A stretch of 64,000 nucleotides of DNA from Clostridium cibarium (GTDB taxonomy: Bacteria; Bacillota; Clostridia; Clostridiales; Clostridiaceae), in assembly GCF_014836335.1 (NCBI RefSeq), contig NZ_JACSRA010000009.1, forward strand, positions 87,239-151,238. The letters run 5' to 3'. The notes under the pieces were generated by a model. That model saw only the letters and a list, made by a program, of their open reading frames with translations, made no database searches and had not been told where the DNA came from. Made by a program: the position numbers and the translations under genes. Positions 9,443-18,773 of the stretch are shown here, piece after piece. Each line of letters opens with the position of its first letter. Within the stretch, counting starts at the first letter, position 1.

Positions 9443-9496
9443 TTTATCCCCCCACAATTTTCATATTGTTATCTTCCAAAATAATGTTTATTTAGT

Positions 9497-10237
9497 TTAA
9501 TTGTAAGACGCCCAATTATAATATGCCTTTACTGGTGTTACTCCATCGAAATGATTTAACCAAGAATCTACACCAATCCCTGGCCATAAATTCATCATAA
9601 TTTTTCCTGGATGTTTTGGAATATTAGTAGTTGCTTTATGCACTTCTCTGCCATCAACATACCATGCTATATAATTTGGTTGCCAATTAAACGCATAAGT
9701 ATGAAATGAATTTGATGCATCATAACCTAAATTATAAAGATATTCATGATTTCCTACACCATTTGTATAATAGTTAAATTGTACCTTTGTGGTGTCTTTT
9801 CCTAAGAACTCTATATCTATTTCATCCCATGGAGTATTATCACTAGGACCTGTATAAGTAAAGAATGAAGAAACTACTCCAGTATGCTTTGCAGGTTTCA
9901 TATTTACCTGATAAAATCCATAACCGTATTTATTATTTGAACGATACTCTCCACCTGCATATGGTACTGATCCACCTTTATTATCCTTAGTTATAGAAAG
10001 TTCCATTTGCCCATTTCCATAAAAGTTAACATTACTAGCTCTCCATGTACAATTAAACATGTCACCGTTTGACCATCCATCTGACTTTGACCAATTACTT
10101 GTATTGAAATAACTAAAATCTTCTCCCATCTTAGATGTAGTTGCTGCATGAGCATTTGTAGATAATAATGCTACTGATGCAAAAACCCCTAATGTTAATA
10201 CCGAACAAGCTAAAGTTTTTAATTTTTTCTTTATCAT
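9497..10237 (-). CDS. bglS: Secreted GH16 licheninase (endo-beta-1,3-1,4-glucanase)
   Basis: The enzyme cuts mixed-linkage beta-glucan such as lichenan and cereal glucan. A signal peptide with cleavage near AHA-A (residues 29-32) is followed by a single GH16 domain. The active site reads DEIDIEFLG at residues 138-146, with E139 as nucleophile and E143 as acid/base; the E-I-D-I-E spacing is that of the bacterial lichenase subgroup. [17 protein letters not shown]-like [10 protein letters not shown] and MMNLWPG are also conserved. At 246 aa it matches Bacillus and Clostridium lichenases with no extra module. The ribosome site AGGAGG precedes ATG 10237. A cre-like dyad lies 37 bases upstream, fitting carbon catabolite control. 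Confidence 0.93.
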   Translation of the reverse strand: MIKKKLKTLACSVLTLGVFASVALLSTNAHAATTSKMGEDFSYFNTSNWSKSDGWSNGDMFNCTWRASNVNFYGNGQMELSITKDNKGGSVPYAGGEYRSNNKYGYGFYQVNMKPAKHTGVVSSFFTYTGPSDNTPWDEIDIEFLGKDTTKVQFNYYTNGVGNHEYLYNLGYDASNSFHTYAFNWQPNYIAWYVDGREVHKATTNIPKHPGKIMMNLWPGIGVDSWLNHFDGVTPVKAYYNWASYN

Positions 10238-10273
10238 ATTTATTCCTCCTAATTTTTATTTGCTTTAAAATTC

Positions 10274-10287
10274 AACAAACGTTTACA
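10274..10287. promoter_or_regulatory. Possible cre-like dyad upstream of the lichenase
   Basis: The sequence AACAAACGTTTACA contains the palindrome AAACGTTT and, on the minus strand, begins TGTAAACG as in catabolite-responsive elements; the distal half departs from consensus. It lies just ahead of the lichenase start, where CcpA sites often sit. Weak evidence. Confidence 0.3.
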
Positions 10288-10452
10288 AAGTGATAATTAC
10301 ATAACTAAGCCTATAGTTTTACTAAATATTAGTCACTTTTATCTACCACTTATGTATCTTTATTATATATCCACATCTTATTTCAATATATAGCATAAAT
10401 TTACTATTTTATAGGAACAAATTACTATATATAATCATATATCCTTACAAAT

Positions 10453-10497
10453 AAATATGACCTTACCCAATTTACAAGAATGGTTAAGGTCATATTT
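10453..10497 (-). terminator. Terminator between the two-component genes and the lichenase
   Basis: AAATATGACCTTACC pairs with GGTTAAGGTCATATTT with a 13-base loop. It lies 185 bases beyond the stop codon of the response regulator, separating it from the lichenase genes, which should then have their own promoter in the AT-rich 10290-10450 stretch. The remaining bases of this 445-base gap show no gene. Confidence 0.65.
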
Positions 10498-10682
10498 AGT
10501 ACTTAATAATATTTACTACTTGCCTAAAGAGTATTAGATTCCTATCGTAAAGCATTTATTCAGTAATGGAGATGGAATTCTGATATAGAAAGCTTTAGCC
10601 TAAACTAACTACTCTTTATTATCTATGTCATCTTCATTATATTGTAATCATTTACCAATAAAAATAGCACAAATTTACTATT

Positions 10683-11942
10683 TTATAGGAAATTCTTACT
10701 ATTTTTCTTATATTTTGCAGGTGTATATCCTGTATGCTTTTTAAAAAGTTTGCTAAAGTATGCTGTTTCTTTATAACCTAATATATCACTAATCTCATAT
10801 ACTTTATAATCATATCTTTTCAACAAAATTTTTGCTCTATCCATTTTAGCCTTAGTCAAATATTCTAAAAAGTTCTCTCCAGTTTGCTGCTTAAATACAG
10901 AACAAAAATAGTTTTTACTTATATTCAAATGATTTGAAATAGATGTTAAAGTAATTTCCTCTTCTACATGATTAAGCACATACTCACGTGCCTTCTGAAC
11001 TACATTATATCCCTGATTTAGTTCATTAAAATGGATAAGTTTATTAGTTCCTAAAATATATTTGTAATTCAATGCTTCCTTTGCATTTAAGTAACTTTTG
11101 TATAAGGAATATATATGATTATATACTTTTCCAATGCCTATGTTTATTTCTATTTCAAATTTCTCATTACTTGTTTTAAGAATACTTCTCAATGCATCTG
11201 AAAATATATGATCAAAATCTGTTGATTCAATATTTTCTGCTTGTGCAATAATAAATTTCATTCCCAATTCACCATCTATTATTGAAAAGTGTATAACACC
11301 ATTATTTTTCAACTCTTTTTCAATAATACATACAACACTCTTCTCTAAATAGTCTCCTTTATCATTTCCAATTAATTCTTCACTATTAATAACAATATCA
11401 TTTATTTCAACAATGGCCACTTGTACCTTATTTTTAATAATAGGAAGGTTATATTTTAAAATATATTCATCCATCTCCATTAAGTTTTTACCTCTTAATA
11501 AGTCGTACAAAACCTTCTCTTTAGATATTGTTTTATTAATGTTGAATTCATAATTCTTCTTATCACTTTCAACTAATTTTTTATGCACAGCAACTAATAC
11601 ATTTTCTAGTTTTTCACGATCTAAAGGCTTTAGTATATAATCAAAAGCTCCAAGTCTAAGACCTTCCTGGGCATATGAAAATTCATCATATCCACTTAAA
11701 AGTACCACAACAGTATCAAGCTCCATGTTCCTTAGATTTCTTAATAATTCTATTCCGCTAAGCTTATGCATTTTGATATCTGTAATTATAAAATGAATTT
11801 TTTGCCTTTTAAGCTGCTCTAAAGCCTCTTCTCCGTCAGTACATACACATTCAACCTTAAATCCATACTCTTCCCATTTAACAGTTTTCTCCAATCCCAT
11901 TCTAATAATTGGCTCATCATCTACAATCATTACTGAGTACAA
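10683..11942 (-). CDS. YesN-like response regulator (receiver + AraC-type HTH)
   Basis: This is the cytoplasmic partner of the adjacent histidine kinase. The receiver domain spans about residues 1-120, with acidic pocket D8/D9 and phosphoacceptor D55 in FIITDIKM. A variable linker follows, and the last 100 residues hold two AraC-type helix-turn-helices (ITLTSISNHLNISKNYFCSVF and the YKVYEISDILGYKETAYFSKLF region). Translation starts at TTG 11942 after AGGAGGG. The gene begins 14 bases after the kinase gene. By family precedent it activates nearby carbohydrate genes; the downstream GH16-GH26 pair is the obvious candidate, but I see no proof of the target. Confidence 0.92.
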   Translation of the reverse strand: MYSVMIVDDEPIIRMGLEKTVKWEEYGFKVECVCTDGEEALEQLKRQKIHFIITDIKMHKLSGIELLRNLRNMELDTVVVLLSGYDEFSYAQEGLRLGAFDYILKPLDREKLENVLVAVHKKLVESDKKNYEFNINKTISKEKVLYDLLRGKNLMEMDEYILKYNLPIIKNKVQVAIVEINDIVINSEELIGNDKGDYLEKSVVCIIEKELKNNGVIHFSIIDGELGMKFIIAQAENIESTDFDHIFSDALRSILKTSNEKFEIEINIGIGKVYNHIYSLYKSYLNAKEALNYKYILGTNKLIHFNELNQGYNVVQKAREYVLNHVEEEITLTSISNHLNISKNYFCSVFKQQTGENFLEYLTKAKMDRAKILLKRYDYKVYEISDILGYKETAYFSKLFKKHTGYTPAKYKKNSKNFL

Positions 11943-11956
11943 ACGAATCCCTCCTT

Positions 11957-13777
11957 TTAAGTAAAACCTTTCTGCTTATATAAACTAATTGTAAATCTTG
12001 TATAACTTCCTTGCTCTGATTGAATATCAAGGCCACTGCTTTTGCCATAAAAAAGTTTAATTCTGTCATTTACATTTTTAATACCTAGCCCAAATCTTTT
12101 ATCTATATTCCCATTAATATGATTTTTCAAAGCTTCTATCGCTGCTCTATTCATCCCTTTTCCATCATCCATTACATTTAAATATAAATAAGTTTCATCT
12201 GATTCCATAAATATATTAATATTTCCCTCTTCACTTCTTAGTTTTTCTGAAAGTCCATGCTTAACTGAATTTTCCACTAGAGGCTGAATAATTAATTTTA
12301 GAATTTTTAAATCTAAAAACTGCTTGTCTACATTAATATGTAAATTTATATCATACTCATATCTCAAAGTCATTAATGAAATATACTTCTTAATATAGTT
12401 TAATTCTTCATTTAATGACACAAAATCATCTTCCCATTTTATGTTATACCTCATCATATCTCCTAAAGAAACCAAAGAATCAGCCACTACATAGTTTTCT
12501 TCAATTAAGGCCATTACTCTTATATTTTCAAGAGTATTAAATAGAAAATGTGCATCTATTTGACTCTTTAATGCTTTTAACTCTGTTTCTTTCCCTACAA
12601 TCTCTTTTTTAATATTTTCTTTTATTAATTCGTCTATTGTTTTCATCATTTCTCGAAAATTATAAGCTAATATACCTATTTCATCTTTACCATATACAGG
12701 TATTTTAGCAGATAAATTTCCTGTTCTTACTTCCTTAATTGAATTTATAATTAAATACAATCTCTTTAATATCGTTTTTGTAACAAAATATATAATAATG
12801 GATAACAGTATTAGTAATAACAAACTTTGAAATAATAAAGTTCTTTTTGAATCTGCTATACTTTGGTTAATATTGTTTAAAGGTATAACACATACTAAAT
12901 AATTATTTGCTATTGGTGATTCTTTATATAATAAAGTATAATTTTCCCTTCCTTGTTTATATGATATTTCACCATTACTATCACCTAACTTGTCCTTAAT
13001 AAATTCTCCAAACTGTTTTTTATCAAAATTTATTTTCTGTAAAAAAGAATTATTTTCATCTGTATTTAACTCTAAACTTTTTGTATTAAAAAGGAATATT
13101 TGTCCACTTCCCAGCTTATCTTCATTAAACATATTGGGGAAAAAATCTTTAGATAACATCGTTACTCTTATTATTCCTATATTTTTGTTCTTTACAGATT
13201 TAATTTCTTTATTAAGTGAAACAACCAAGTTTCCAGACTTTTCACTTGCTTTTGAATAAATTTTAATATCATTATCATATTTATTTACATTCCAGTATGC
13301 AGCACCATCTTTATCTAAAGTTTGTTTGTACCAATTATTATCCTCAACTCTCTCTTTTTTATATATCAATGGCCAAATTTCGTTAACATCTAAGCTGTTA
13401 GCAAATATATTTATTTGTTTTACATTTGGATTATTATTTTGTAGGTTCAACAGCCCGCGATATGATATGTTATTAAAACTTATAAGCTCTTTTGTGTCTA
13501 TGCTTTTCTCTGGATCAATATAGTTTATAACATCTTTATTATTTATAACTGTATCTATTATATTTCTCATAATATAGATGTTTTTTTCAATAGTATCGTA
13601 TTCAAGATTAAGTTCATAGCTATGCTTATTTACTTCATCTTTTTTTGCATTTGCTTTAAGGGATCTAAATGAATATACAGAAAAAACCATTATGGGAATT
13701 GCAATAACTAATATATAAGCAATTATCAATTTTTTCATTAAGCTCTTTTTTATAAATGATCCATTATAACTTTTCAT
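11957..13777 (-). CDS. YesM-like sensor histidine kinase
   Basis: This membrane kinase has an N-terminal helix (about residues 15-36), a large extracellular sensor region (37-310), a second helix (about 313-333), a HAMP domain (335-390), a His_kinase domain with phosphoacceptor H410 in SQIDAHFLFNTLENI, and an HATPase domain (QPLVENSVKHG N-box, DDGKGM G-box). The family motif usually reads QINPHFLFN; here N-P is replaced by D-A, worth noting. The 606 aa length is typical. It lies between a membrane-anchored binding-protein gene and its response regulator, all leftward, so it probably senses an extracellular sugar through that protein. Confidence 0.92.
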   Translation of the reverse strand: MKSYNGSFIKKSLMKKLIIAYILVIAIPIMVFSVYSFRSLKANAKKDEVNKHSYELNLEYDTIEKNIYIMRNIIDTVINNKDVINYIDPEKSIDTKELISFNNISYRGLLNLQNNNPNVKQINIFANSLDVNEIWPLIYKKERVEDNNWYKQTLDKDGAAYWNVNKYDNDIKIYSKASEKSGNLVVSLNKEIKSVKNKNIGIIRVTMLSKDFFPNMFNEDKLGSGQIFLFNTKSLELNTDENNSFLQKINFDKKQFGEFIKDKLGDSNGEISYKQGRENYTLLYKESPIANNYLVCVIPLNNINQSIADSKRTLLFQSLLLLILLSIIIYFVTKTILKRLYLIINSIKEVRTGNLSAKIPVYGKDEIGILAYNFREMMKTIDELIKENIKKEIVGKETELKALKSQIDAHFLFNTLENIRVMALIEENYVVADSLVSLGDMMRYNIKWEDDFVSLNEELNYIKKYISLMTLRYEYDINLHINVDKQFLDLKILKLIIQPLVENSVKHGLSEKLRSEEGNINIFMESDETYLYLNVMDDGKGMNRAAIEALKNHINGNIDKRFGLGIKNVNDRIKLFYGKSSGLDIQSEQGSYTRFTISLYKQKGFT

Positions 13778-13814
13778 TGAAAACTCCTAATCCTAAAACT
13801 ACTTAATTTATCTG

Positions 13815-13935
13815 ATATCTAGCATCCGTAACACTCCCAAGTGAGAGATAACGTCTGCACGCTCCTAGACTTGGTGCCCCTTGAGGGTATAAGTTCAACT
13901 AAATTCAGCTGGAGTTAAACTCCACCTGAAAAGTT
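13815..13935 (-). repeat. Structured intergenic element between binding protein and kinase genes
   Basis: Immediately after the binding-protein stop codon the minus strand has a near-perfect palindrome: CAGGTGGAGTT pairs with AACTCCAGCTG (positions 13907-13929). It is followed by CCAAGT, an inner GTCT/AGAC hairpin carrying AGGAGCGTGC, and ACTTGG closing the outer stem (about 13834-13874). The segment is clearly more GC-rich than its surroundings and no reading frame explains it. It could be a mobile-element end, a small repeat or a structured RNA in the operon. I find no second copy in the window. Confidence 0.45.
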
Positions 13936-15573
13936 TCACTTTATATTAAGTCTTTTCTTGTTCTCTTCAAATTTTTTCTGTCTATAAGCTTGTATTTTTT
14001 CATATCCCTCCCTTTCTCTATAATTCAAGAATTCATCAAATATCTTATCGAATTTATCATCACTATTTGCTAAAAGTAGGCTTTTCAAAGTATTTTTCCA
14101 CTTACTATTTATTTTAGAATAAGCTATACCTTCCTCAGTATCTCCATATGGAGCTGTGTGATCGTATATAGAAAAATTATAAGTTTTTCCTCTAGTCCAA
14201 TCTTTTAATATCTTTAGTGGTTCTGGTTCTGGTGCTTCCAATTTCTTTATTAAATTAGTGTCCATAAGCATCCAATATGTTTTTTCTGCTCCATATTTTT
14301 CATAAAAGCTTTTTCTATCACTATTTAACAAATCCATTGCTTCTGGTTTAAATTGTTTTTTTCCATCAACATCTTCCCACAAAACACCCTTTTCCCCTAA
14401 ATATAAATCCTGGTTTCCCTCTTCACTTATCAGATAACTTAAAAATTTTATAGCTCTATCAGGATTCTTACAATCCTTCGATATAAATGTTACAGTCCAT
14501 CCAGAAATGCTATCAGAAGATAATCTAGGCTCTTGAAGTTTTGAGTTAGCTGGTCCATCAACTGGTATGTAAATCTTATCTTTATCAGCGTTATACAATT
14601 CTAATTGCTGTTCAACCATATCAGTTCTTTGATAGAGCATTGCAAAATATCTGCCATTAACAATCTTTTCTGCCATCTGATCTCTTTTATCCCCAAATAT
14701 ATCTTTTGAAAGTAATCCAAGTTCATTGGCTTTCCTTAAAGTTTTTAACCATCTTACATATTCAGGATCAGTTAACCGATCATAAAATTCACTTTCTTTC
14801 TCAAAAGGTATTGCTAAAAAATTAGGGAGAATGCTATCTAAAGATAAATTCCCTGAATCATTAAACTCATCTAATCCTAAGGGTATGAGTGGCTGATTAT
14901 TTACAGTAGGGAATTTCTCCTTTGCTTTTTCTAGTGCACTTAAAAAGCCCTCTGGAGTTCTCATATCTGGTTTTCCTATTGCTTCATATATATCTTTTCT
15001 TACTAAAAAGGTTTGATTAGAAGGATTTTCTTCTTTATAATCCTTAGTATCTCTTATAGACAAAGAAAAATTAGGATAACAATATACCTCTCCATCATTT
15101 TCTCTATACCACTCCAACTTTTGTTTATCTGTAACCTTGAAAAAATAAGCATCATATTTTTCTGCCAATTTTTCTAAAGGTAAAGCTAATTTTTCTTCTA
15201 TAATGTTTCGATACTCATCATCCCAAGCATTTATAGTAATAAAATCTGGTAAGCTTTCTCTGTCTATCATGGCATTTAGCTTTTCTGTTCCATTTCCACT
15301 AGGAGCTATAAAATTTATACTTACACCAGTTTTTCTTGTAACATAGCTAGATACAGAATTGTTTCCCCACTTAGTTGTAAACCATGGATAATTTACATAC
15401 CAATCAAAAGTTATTGGTGAAGTATCCGACTTCCATCCTTCTTCGTTCTTTGCACTGTTTTCTTTCTTAATTTCTTCATGACTTCTTTTAAATATATTAA
15501 CCGAGGCAAATATTATAGAAAACATGATAAAAATAATAATTATTTTTGAAACCCTTCGCTTCTGTGAACACAT
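13936..15573 (-). CDS. Membrane-anchored family 1-type solute-binding protein (orphan, likely co-sensor)
   Basis: The protein resembles LplA/YtcQ-type sugar-binding proteins: a signal-anchor helix at about residues 9-26, then a body with DFITINAWDDEYRNIIEE, LVRKDIYEAIGKPDMRTPEGF and AIKFLSYLISEEGNQDLYLGEKG. Length 545 aa is normal for this group. There is no lipobox Cys after the hydrophobic stretch (the only early Cys is residue 2), so it probably remains tethered by an uncleaved helix. No ABC permease or ATPase gene is nearby; instead it heads the YesM/YesN genes. That arrangement suggests ligand presentation to the kinase rather than transport. Start is ATG 15573, seven bases after GGAGGT. 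Confidence 0.85.
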   Translation of the reverse strand: MCSQKRRVSKIIIIFIMFSIIFASVNIFKRSHEEIKKENSAKNEEGWKSDTSPITFDWYVNYPWFTTKWGNNSVSSYVTRKTGVSINFIAPSGNGTEKLNAMIDRESLPDFITINAWDDEYRNIIEEKLALPLEKLAEKYDAYFFKVTDKQKLEWYRENDGEVYCYPNFSLSIRDTKDYKEENPSNQTFLVRKDIYEAIGKPDMRTPEGFLSALEKAKEKFPTVNNQPLIPLGLDEFNDSGNLSLDSILPNFLAIPFEKESEFYDRLTDPEYVRWLKTLRKANELGLLSKDIFGDKRDQMAEKIVNGRYFAMLYQRTDMVEQQLELYNADKDKIYIPVDGPANSKLQEPRLSSDSISGWTVTFISKDCKNPDRAIKFLSYLISEEGNQDLYLGEKGVLWEDVDGKKQFKPEAMDLLNSDRKSFYEKYGAEKTYWMLMDTNLIKKLEAPEPEPLKILKDWTRGKTYNFSIYDHTAPYGDTEEGIAYSKINSKWKNTLKSLLLANSDDKFDKIFDEFLNYREREGYEKIQAYRQKKFEENKKRLNIK

Positions 15574-15828
15574 AAATCATACCTCCTATAGCTTCAGCTC
15601 TTATGTATAACGTATACAAAATAGATAATTATTATCTTTACAAACAATCTCATATTTTGATAAATATATACTTATTCCTTAAAAATAATAATATATTGTA
15701 ATTATAACATTTTTCTCCTATTACTTGATATGAATGCTATAAAAAAATAAACTAGTCAAATTTTAAGCTCCATCTTCATGGAATTTTCCTTTCATAATTC
15801 TCTCTATATTTATGAATTTAAAAAGAAA
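15574..15828. other. Intergenic, probable promoter region of the sensor operon
   Basis: This stretch between the binding-protein start and the terminator of the next gene upstream is very AT-rich. It contains no open frame with a ribosome site. It should hold the leftward promoter of the binding protein/kinase/regulator operon; several weak TATA-like boxes prevent a single assignment. Confidence 0.4.
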
Positions 15829-15865
15829 AAGCTATATTTCATGTTTCTATTTACGAAATATAACT
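15829..15865 (-). terminator. Terminator of the secreted hydrolase gene
   Basis: On the minus strand AAGTTATATTTC pairs with GAAATATAGCTT and runs into TTTTTCTTTTT, an intrinsic terminator 60 bases past the hydrolase stop codon. Confidence 0.8.
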
Positions 15866-15927
15866 TCTTCCCTAGTTTCTCCTACTTATTATAAAAATAG
15901 CTTGTACATCATAAGTATAGGATATTT

Positions 15928-18144
15928 TTATTCATATTTTATTGTAAACTTAGCATGTGAACCACCTAAAAATACGATTTTACCATCCTTAGGTAAGGTA
16001 ACCTTATTACTGCCTGAAATTAAAGAATTGTTTAGTACTTTGCCATTACTATTATAAACTACAAAAGCTGCATTTTTAGGTATATCTACAGTAATTTTCT
16101 TATCAGCTGATTCATCACCAATAGCATACCATTTAGCATATCCATCCTTACCAATTTTACAAGAGAACTTATCTTTTGTTGGTAAAGCTTTCATTGCATC
16201 CTCTTCTACATAAACTCTACCTCCTGCACTTAGATATTCATGCTTGTCCTTCATATAAAATTTATAATCATTTTGATCCCTTGACATCATGCCTGGTCCA
16301 TCTAATGTAGAAATTGCTGAATTTTCATCTACTATTTTATCTATACCAAAATATCCTTCAATTCCTTTTACATCGATACTTTGTACTGCTTCAAGTGGAA
16401 GAATATAATATACTGAAGAATACTTTTCATTTAATAAGTAATATTTTTTCCCATACCTTTTTTCCCATACTTTAGAAACTCTTTCATTTAAATTATTAGC
16501 CTCTTCCTTTTGTGCTACATAGGCATCAATTACTGTTTGACCTAAACCTGACAGATTTAAGTAGCCAAACTGTTCAAGATATGTCTCCCCATTTGATTCT
16601 TCTACAAATTTTATATTTGTTGATCCATCACTAGTTACAAAAGTTCCATCCTTTGTATAATATAAAGTTTGTTTAGCTCCTTGTGGTTCTAGAGGATTGG
16701 ATAATATTAAGGAACCTGATTCATCTATTTTCACATCAATAAACCCTTGAGACAATTCATATAAACCTTCATATTTTTTTTGCTCTGAAGGAACAGCTAC
16801 TTTTTGTGGTGGAGTAAAAGTCTTATCTAGTTTTATATCACTAATTACACCTTTTTCCTTTAAAGCAGCAAGAAGTACTTCTTGAGCCATTACACCATCT
16901 GAGTTACTCCCACCTCCAGAACTTAGTATTGCTATAGCCATATTTTGTTCTGGTAAAACAGTTAAATAACTATGATAAAACTCAGTATCTCCGCCCTTTG
17001 ATAGTGCTTTAATATTATATTGGTTGAAAGGATAAAGATTTACACTATCCCAGCCTAATCCATAACCTAGTATATTATCTTTTTCTTCTGGCCAAATTCC
17101 TTTCAAGTATTCCTTATTCTCCATTGCACTTAAAGAATTGTTAGAAAGAATTTTATTTGAATTTTGCGTAAAAGTTGTTGCAAATCTACATAAATCTTCT
17201 GCACTTGAATAAACTCCACCAGCACCAATGGAATTTAAATTTTCTGTGGGTACAGCGTTATTTATTTCTGGATAATATGTCTTAGCTAATTTATCTCTAT
17301 CAAATTTACTGACAGGTGTTTTAGTATTATTCATTTTTAAAGTATTTGTAATATTTTTTGTTATATATTCTGTATAACTATCTCCTGTTACATGTTCTAC
17401 TAAAATTTCAGCAAGAGAGAATCCATCATTACAATATACTGAGCAAGTACCTGGATCTGTCTTTAATCGTTGTGTTTTTAATTGTTCTAAAAGGGTATCA
17501 TGTGCATAAGTATCATTATCTCCAAAAAGAAGTGCATTAGAATAACAACTACCCATTAAGCCTGATGAATGATTTAAAAGCATCCTAACTGTAATCTTTT
17601 TGTATCTATCATCCGCCATCCTAAACTCTTTAATATATTGGTTTACTGGAGCATCAAGGTTAACTTTACCTTCATCCACTAATTTCATTACTGCTGTTGT
17701 TACAAACATTTTACTAACAGAAGCAATTCCATACATATTATCGGCTGTTAATAATTTATTTTCTTCTTTTGAATATGCCCCTGCATTACCAGATAGTACA
17801 ATTTTCCCATTATTTACTAAAGCATATTGTACACTTGTACTTCCATATTGAGAAATTAAGCTTGAAGCTTTTTGTTCTGCAACTGCTTTTGCTTGTTCAT
17901 AACCATTATCTGCAACACTTTTAACTTGACTATTATTTTCCCTTCTGAACTTTTGAACATCATTTGTATCTGGTATTTTTATTTTTTGTCCGTCAATTGT
18001 TTTAGGTGCAAGATCTAGTGTAATTGTATTATTGGGGTTCTTTGTATCCAATATCCCAATTGAATTTTGATCTACAGCGAAAACTGACTTTGATGATGCA
18101 CTTATTAATGCTACCAAAATAAGTGAAACTACACGTTTTTTCAT
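15928..18144 (-). CDS. Secreted serine hydrolase of the beta-lactamase/penicillin-binding (class C) fold
   Basis: The gene encodes a 738-residue exported protein. A signal peptide (about residues 1-23) precedes a class C beta-lactamase-like domain (about 85-440) with the three serine motifs: S142-V-S-K145, Y237-C-N239 and KGGD in place of KTG. The C-terminal 300 residues form a separate region with no catalytic motif that I recognise. Such proteins act as esterases, D-amino-acid peptidases or amidases on cell-wall or small substrates; resistance to beta-lactams should not be assumed. I start it at ATG 18144, nine bases after GGGGG; an in-frame ATG at 18201 lacks a ribosome site. A fossil copy of its 5' end lies near 7840. 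Confidence 0.87.
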   Translation of the reverse strand: MKKRVVSLILVALISASSKSVFAVDQNSIGILDTKNPNNTITLDLAPKTIDGQKIKIPDTNDVQKFRRENNSQVKSVADNGYEQAKAVAEQKASSLISQYGSTSVQYALVNNGKIVLSGNAGAYSKEENKLLTADNMYGIASVSKMFVTTAVMKLVDEGKVNLDAPVNQYIKEFRMADDRYKKITVRMLLNHSSGLMGSCYSNALLFGDNDTYAHDTLLEQLKTQRLKTDPGTCSVYCNDGFSLAEILVEHVTGDSYTEYITKNITNTLKMNNTKTPVSKFDRDKLAKTYYPEINNAVPTENLNSIGAGGVYSSAEDLCRFATTFTQNSNKILSNNSLSAMENKEYLKGIWPEEKDNILGYGLGWDSVNLYPFNQYNIKALSKGGDTEFYHSYLTVLPEQNMAIAILSSGGGSNSDGVMAQEVLLAALKEKGVISDIKLDKTFTPPQKVAVPSEQKKYEGLYELSQGFIDVKIDESGSLILSNPLEPQGAKQTLYYTKDGTFVTSDGSTNIKFVEESNGETYLEQFGYLNLSGLGQTVIDAYVAQKEEANNLNERVSKVWEKRYGKKYYLLNEKYSSVYYILPLEAVQSIDVKGIEGYFGIDKIVDENSAISTLDGPGMMSRDQNDYKFYMKDKHEYLSAGGRVYVEEDAMKALPTKDKFSCKIGKDGYAKWYAIGDESADKKITVDIPKNAAFVVYNSNGKVLNNSLISGSNKVTLPKDGKIVFLGGSHAKFTIKYE

Positions 18145-18330
18145 TTTAATATTCCCCCTTTTTTTATCTTCTAACAATTCATGTATAGCTAATACACTCA
18201 ATTATTATATTGTTTTATAATATCACTTATATTATGGAACTTAAAGGATATATTTCTAAAATAAACCTTAAGAATTTTTAATATAGATTTAATTTTTATT
18301 TATTTCGCTTCTCTTCTTTGTAGCTTTTTG

Positions 18331-18382
18331 CTGAATGAAAATAAAGCCAATGTTTCCCTCATTCAGAAATAGTGACTTTATT
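18331..18382. repeat. Imperfect hairpin repeat, related to 7888-7924
   Basis: Two overlapping inverted repeats are visible: CTGAATGA with TCATTCAG, and AAAG with CTTT around CAATGTTTC. The central part resembles the hairpin at 7888-7924. It lies in the long gap upstream of the secreted hydrolase. Its role is unknown; it could be a remnant terminator. Confidence 0.5.
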
Positions 18383-18456
18383 CTTACCTATATAATTACC
18401 TATTTATCCGCTATTAGTTCCTAGAAAGTAATTTATCTGTATCTAGAAGGTTCCTC

Positions 18457-18573
18457 TTAGATGCTTCTTATTATTTGTCCCAGCACCCGTACAATGCCTA
18501 CCAATTTATCTCCATCCCAATCTGTTAAGACTGTAGAAGAATTAATCAATGCCTTATACAATCTACTTGGATT
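18457..18573 (-). pseudogene. Fossil of a GNAT-family acetyltransferase
   Basis: A 38-codon stretch on the minus strand reads N-P-S-R-L-Y-K-A-L-I-N-S-S and then TVLTDWDGDKLVGIVRVLG, which is the beta-strand 1-2 region of many GNAT acetyltransferases, before an early stop. No start codon, ribosome site or acetyl-CoA-binding motif is left. I read it as a decayed gene of which only the N-terminal third survives. Confidence 0.55.
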
Positions 18574-18682
18574 CTTTAATTACTAAAATTTTTAACATAC
18601 TCCAAAAAATTTCAAAAAACCAGATGATGGAGGTATGACACCTTTAGGATATGGATAATATCTAAAATCTGAAACATAAAAT

Positions 18683-18710
18683 ATCGCCAATCACAAAAGT
18701 GATTGGCGAT
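18683..18710 (-). terminator. Terminator of the small secreted protein gene
   Basis: ATCGCCAATCAC pairs perfectly with GTGATTGGCGAT over a four-base loop and is followed on the minus strand by ATTTTATGTTT. It lies 64 bases past the stop codon. Confidence 0.85.
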
Positions 18711-18773
18711 ACTAAGGAGTAATCAAATATTAATTTTACAACTCCTTTTTTATTTTTATTTTCTTTGACCGAG

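Noticed and set aside
15928..18144. Reading the secreted hydrolase as a beta-lactam resistance gene
   Set aside because: The serine motifs occur in many class C-like esterases and peptidases, the protein is twice as long as a beta-lactamase and KTG is replaced by KGGD. Nothing shows resistance.
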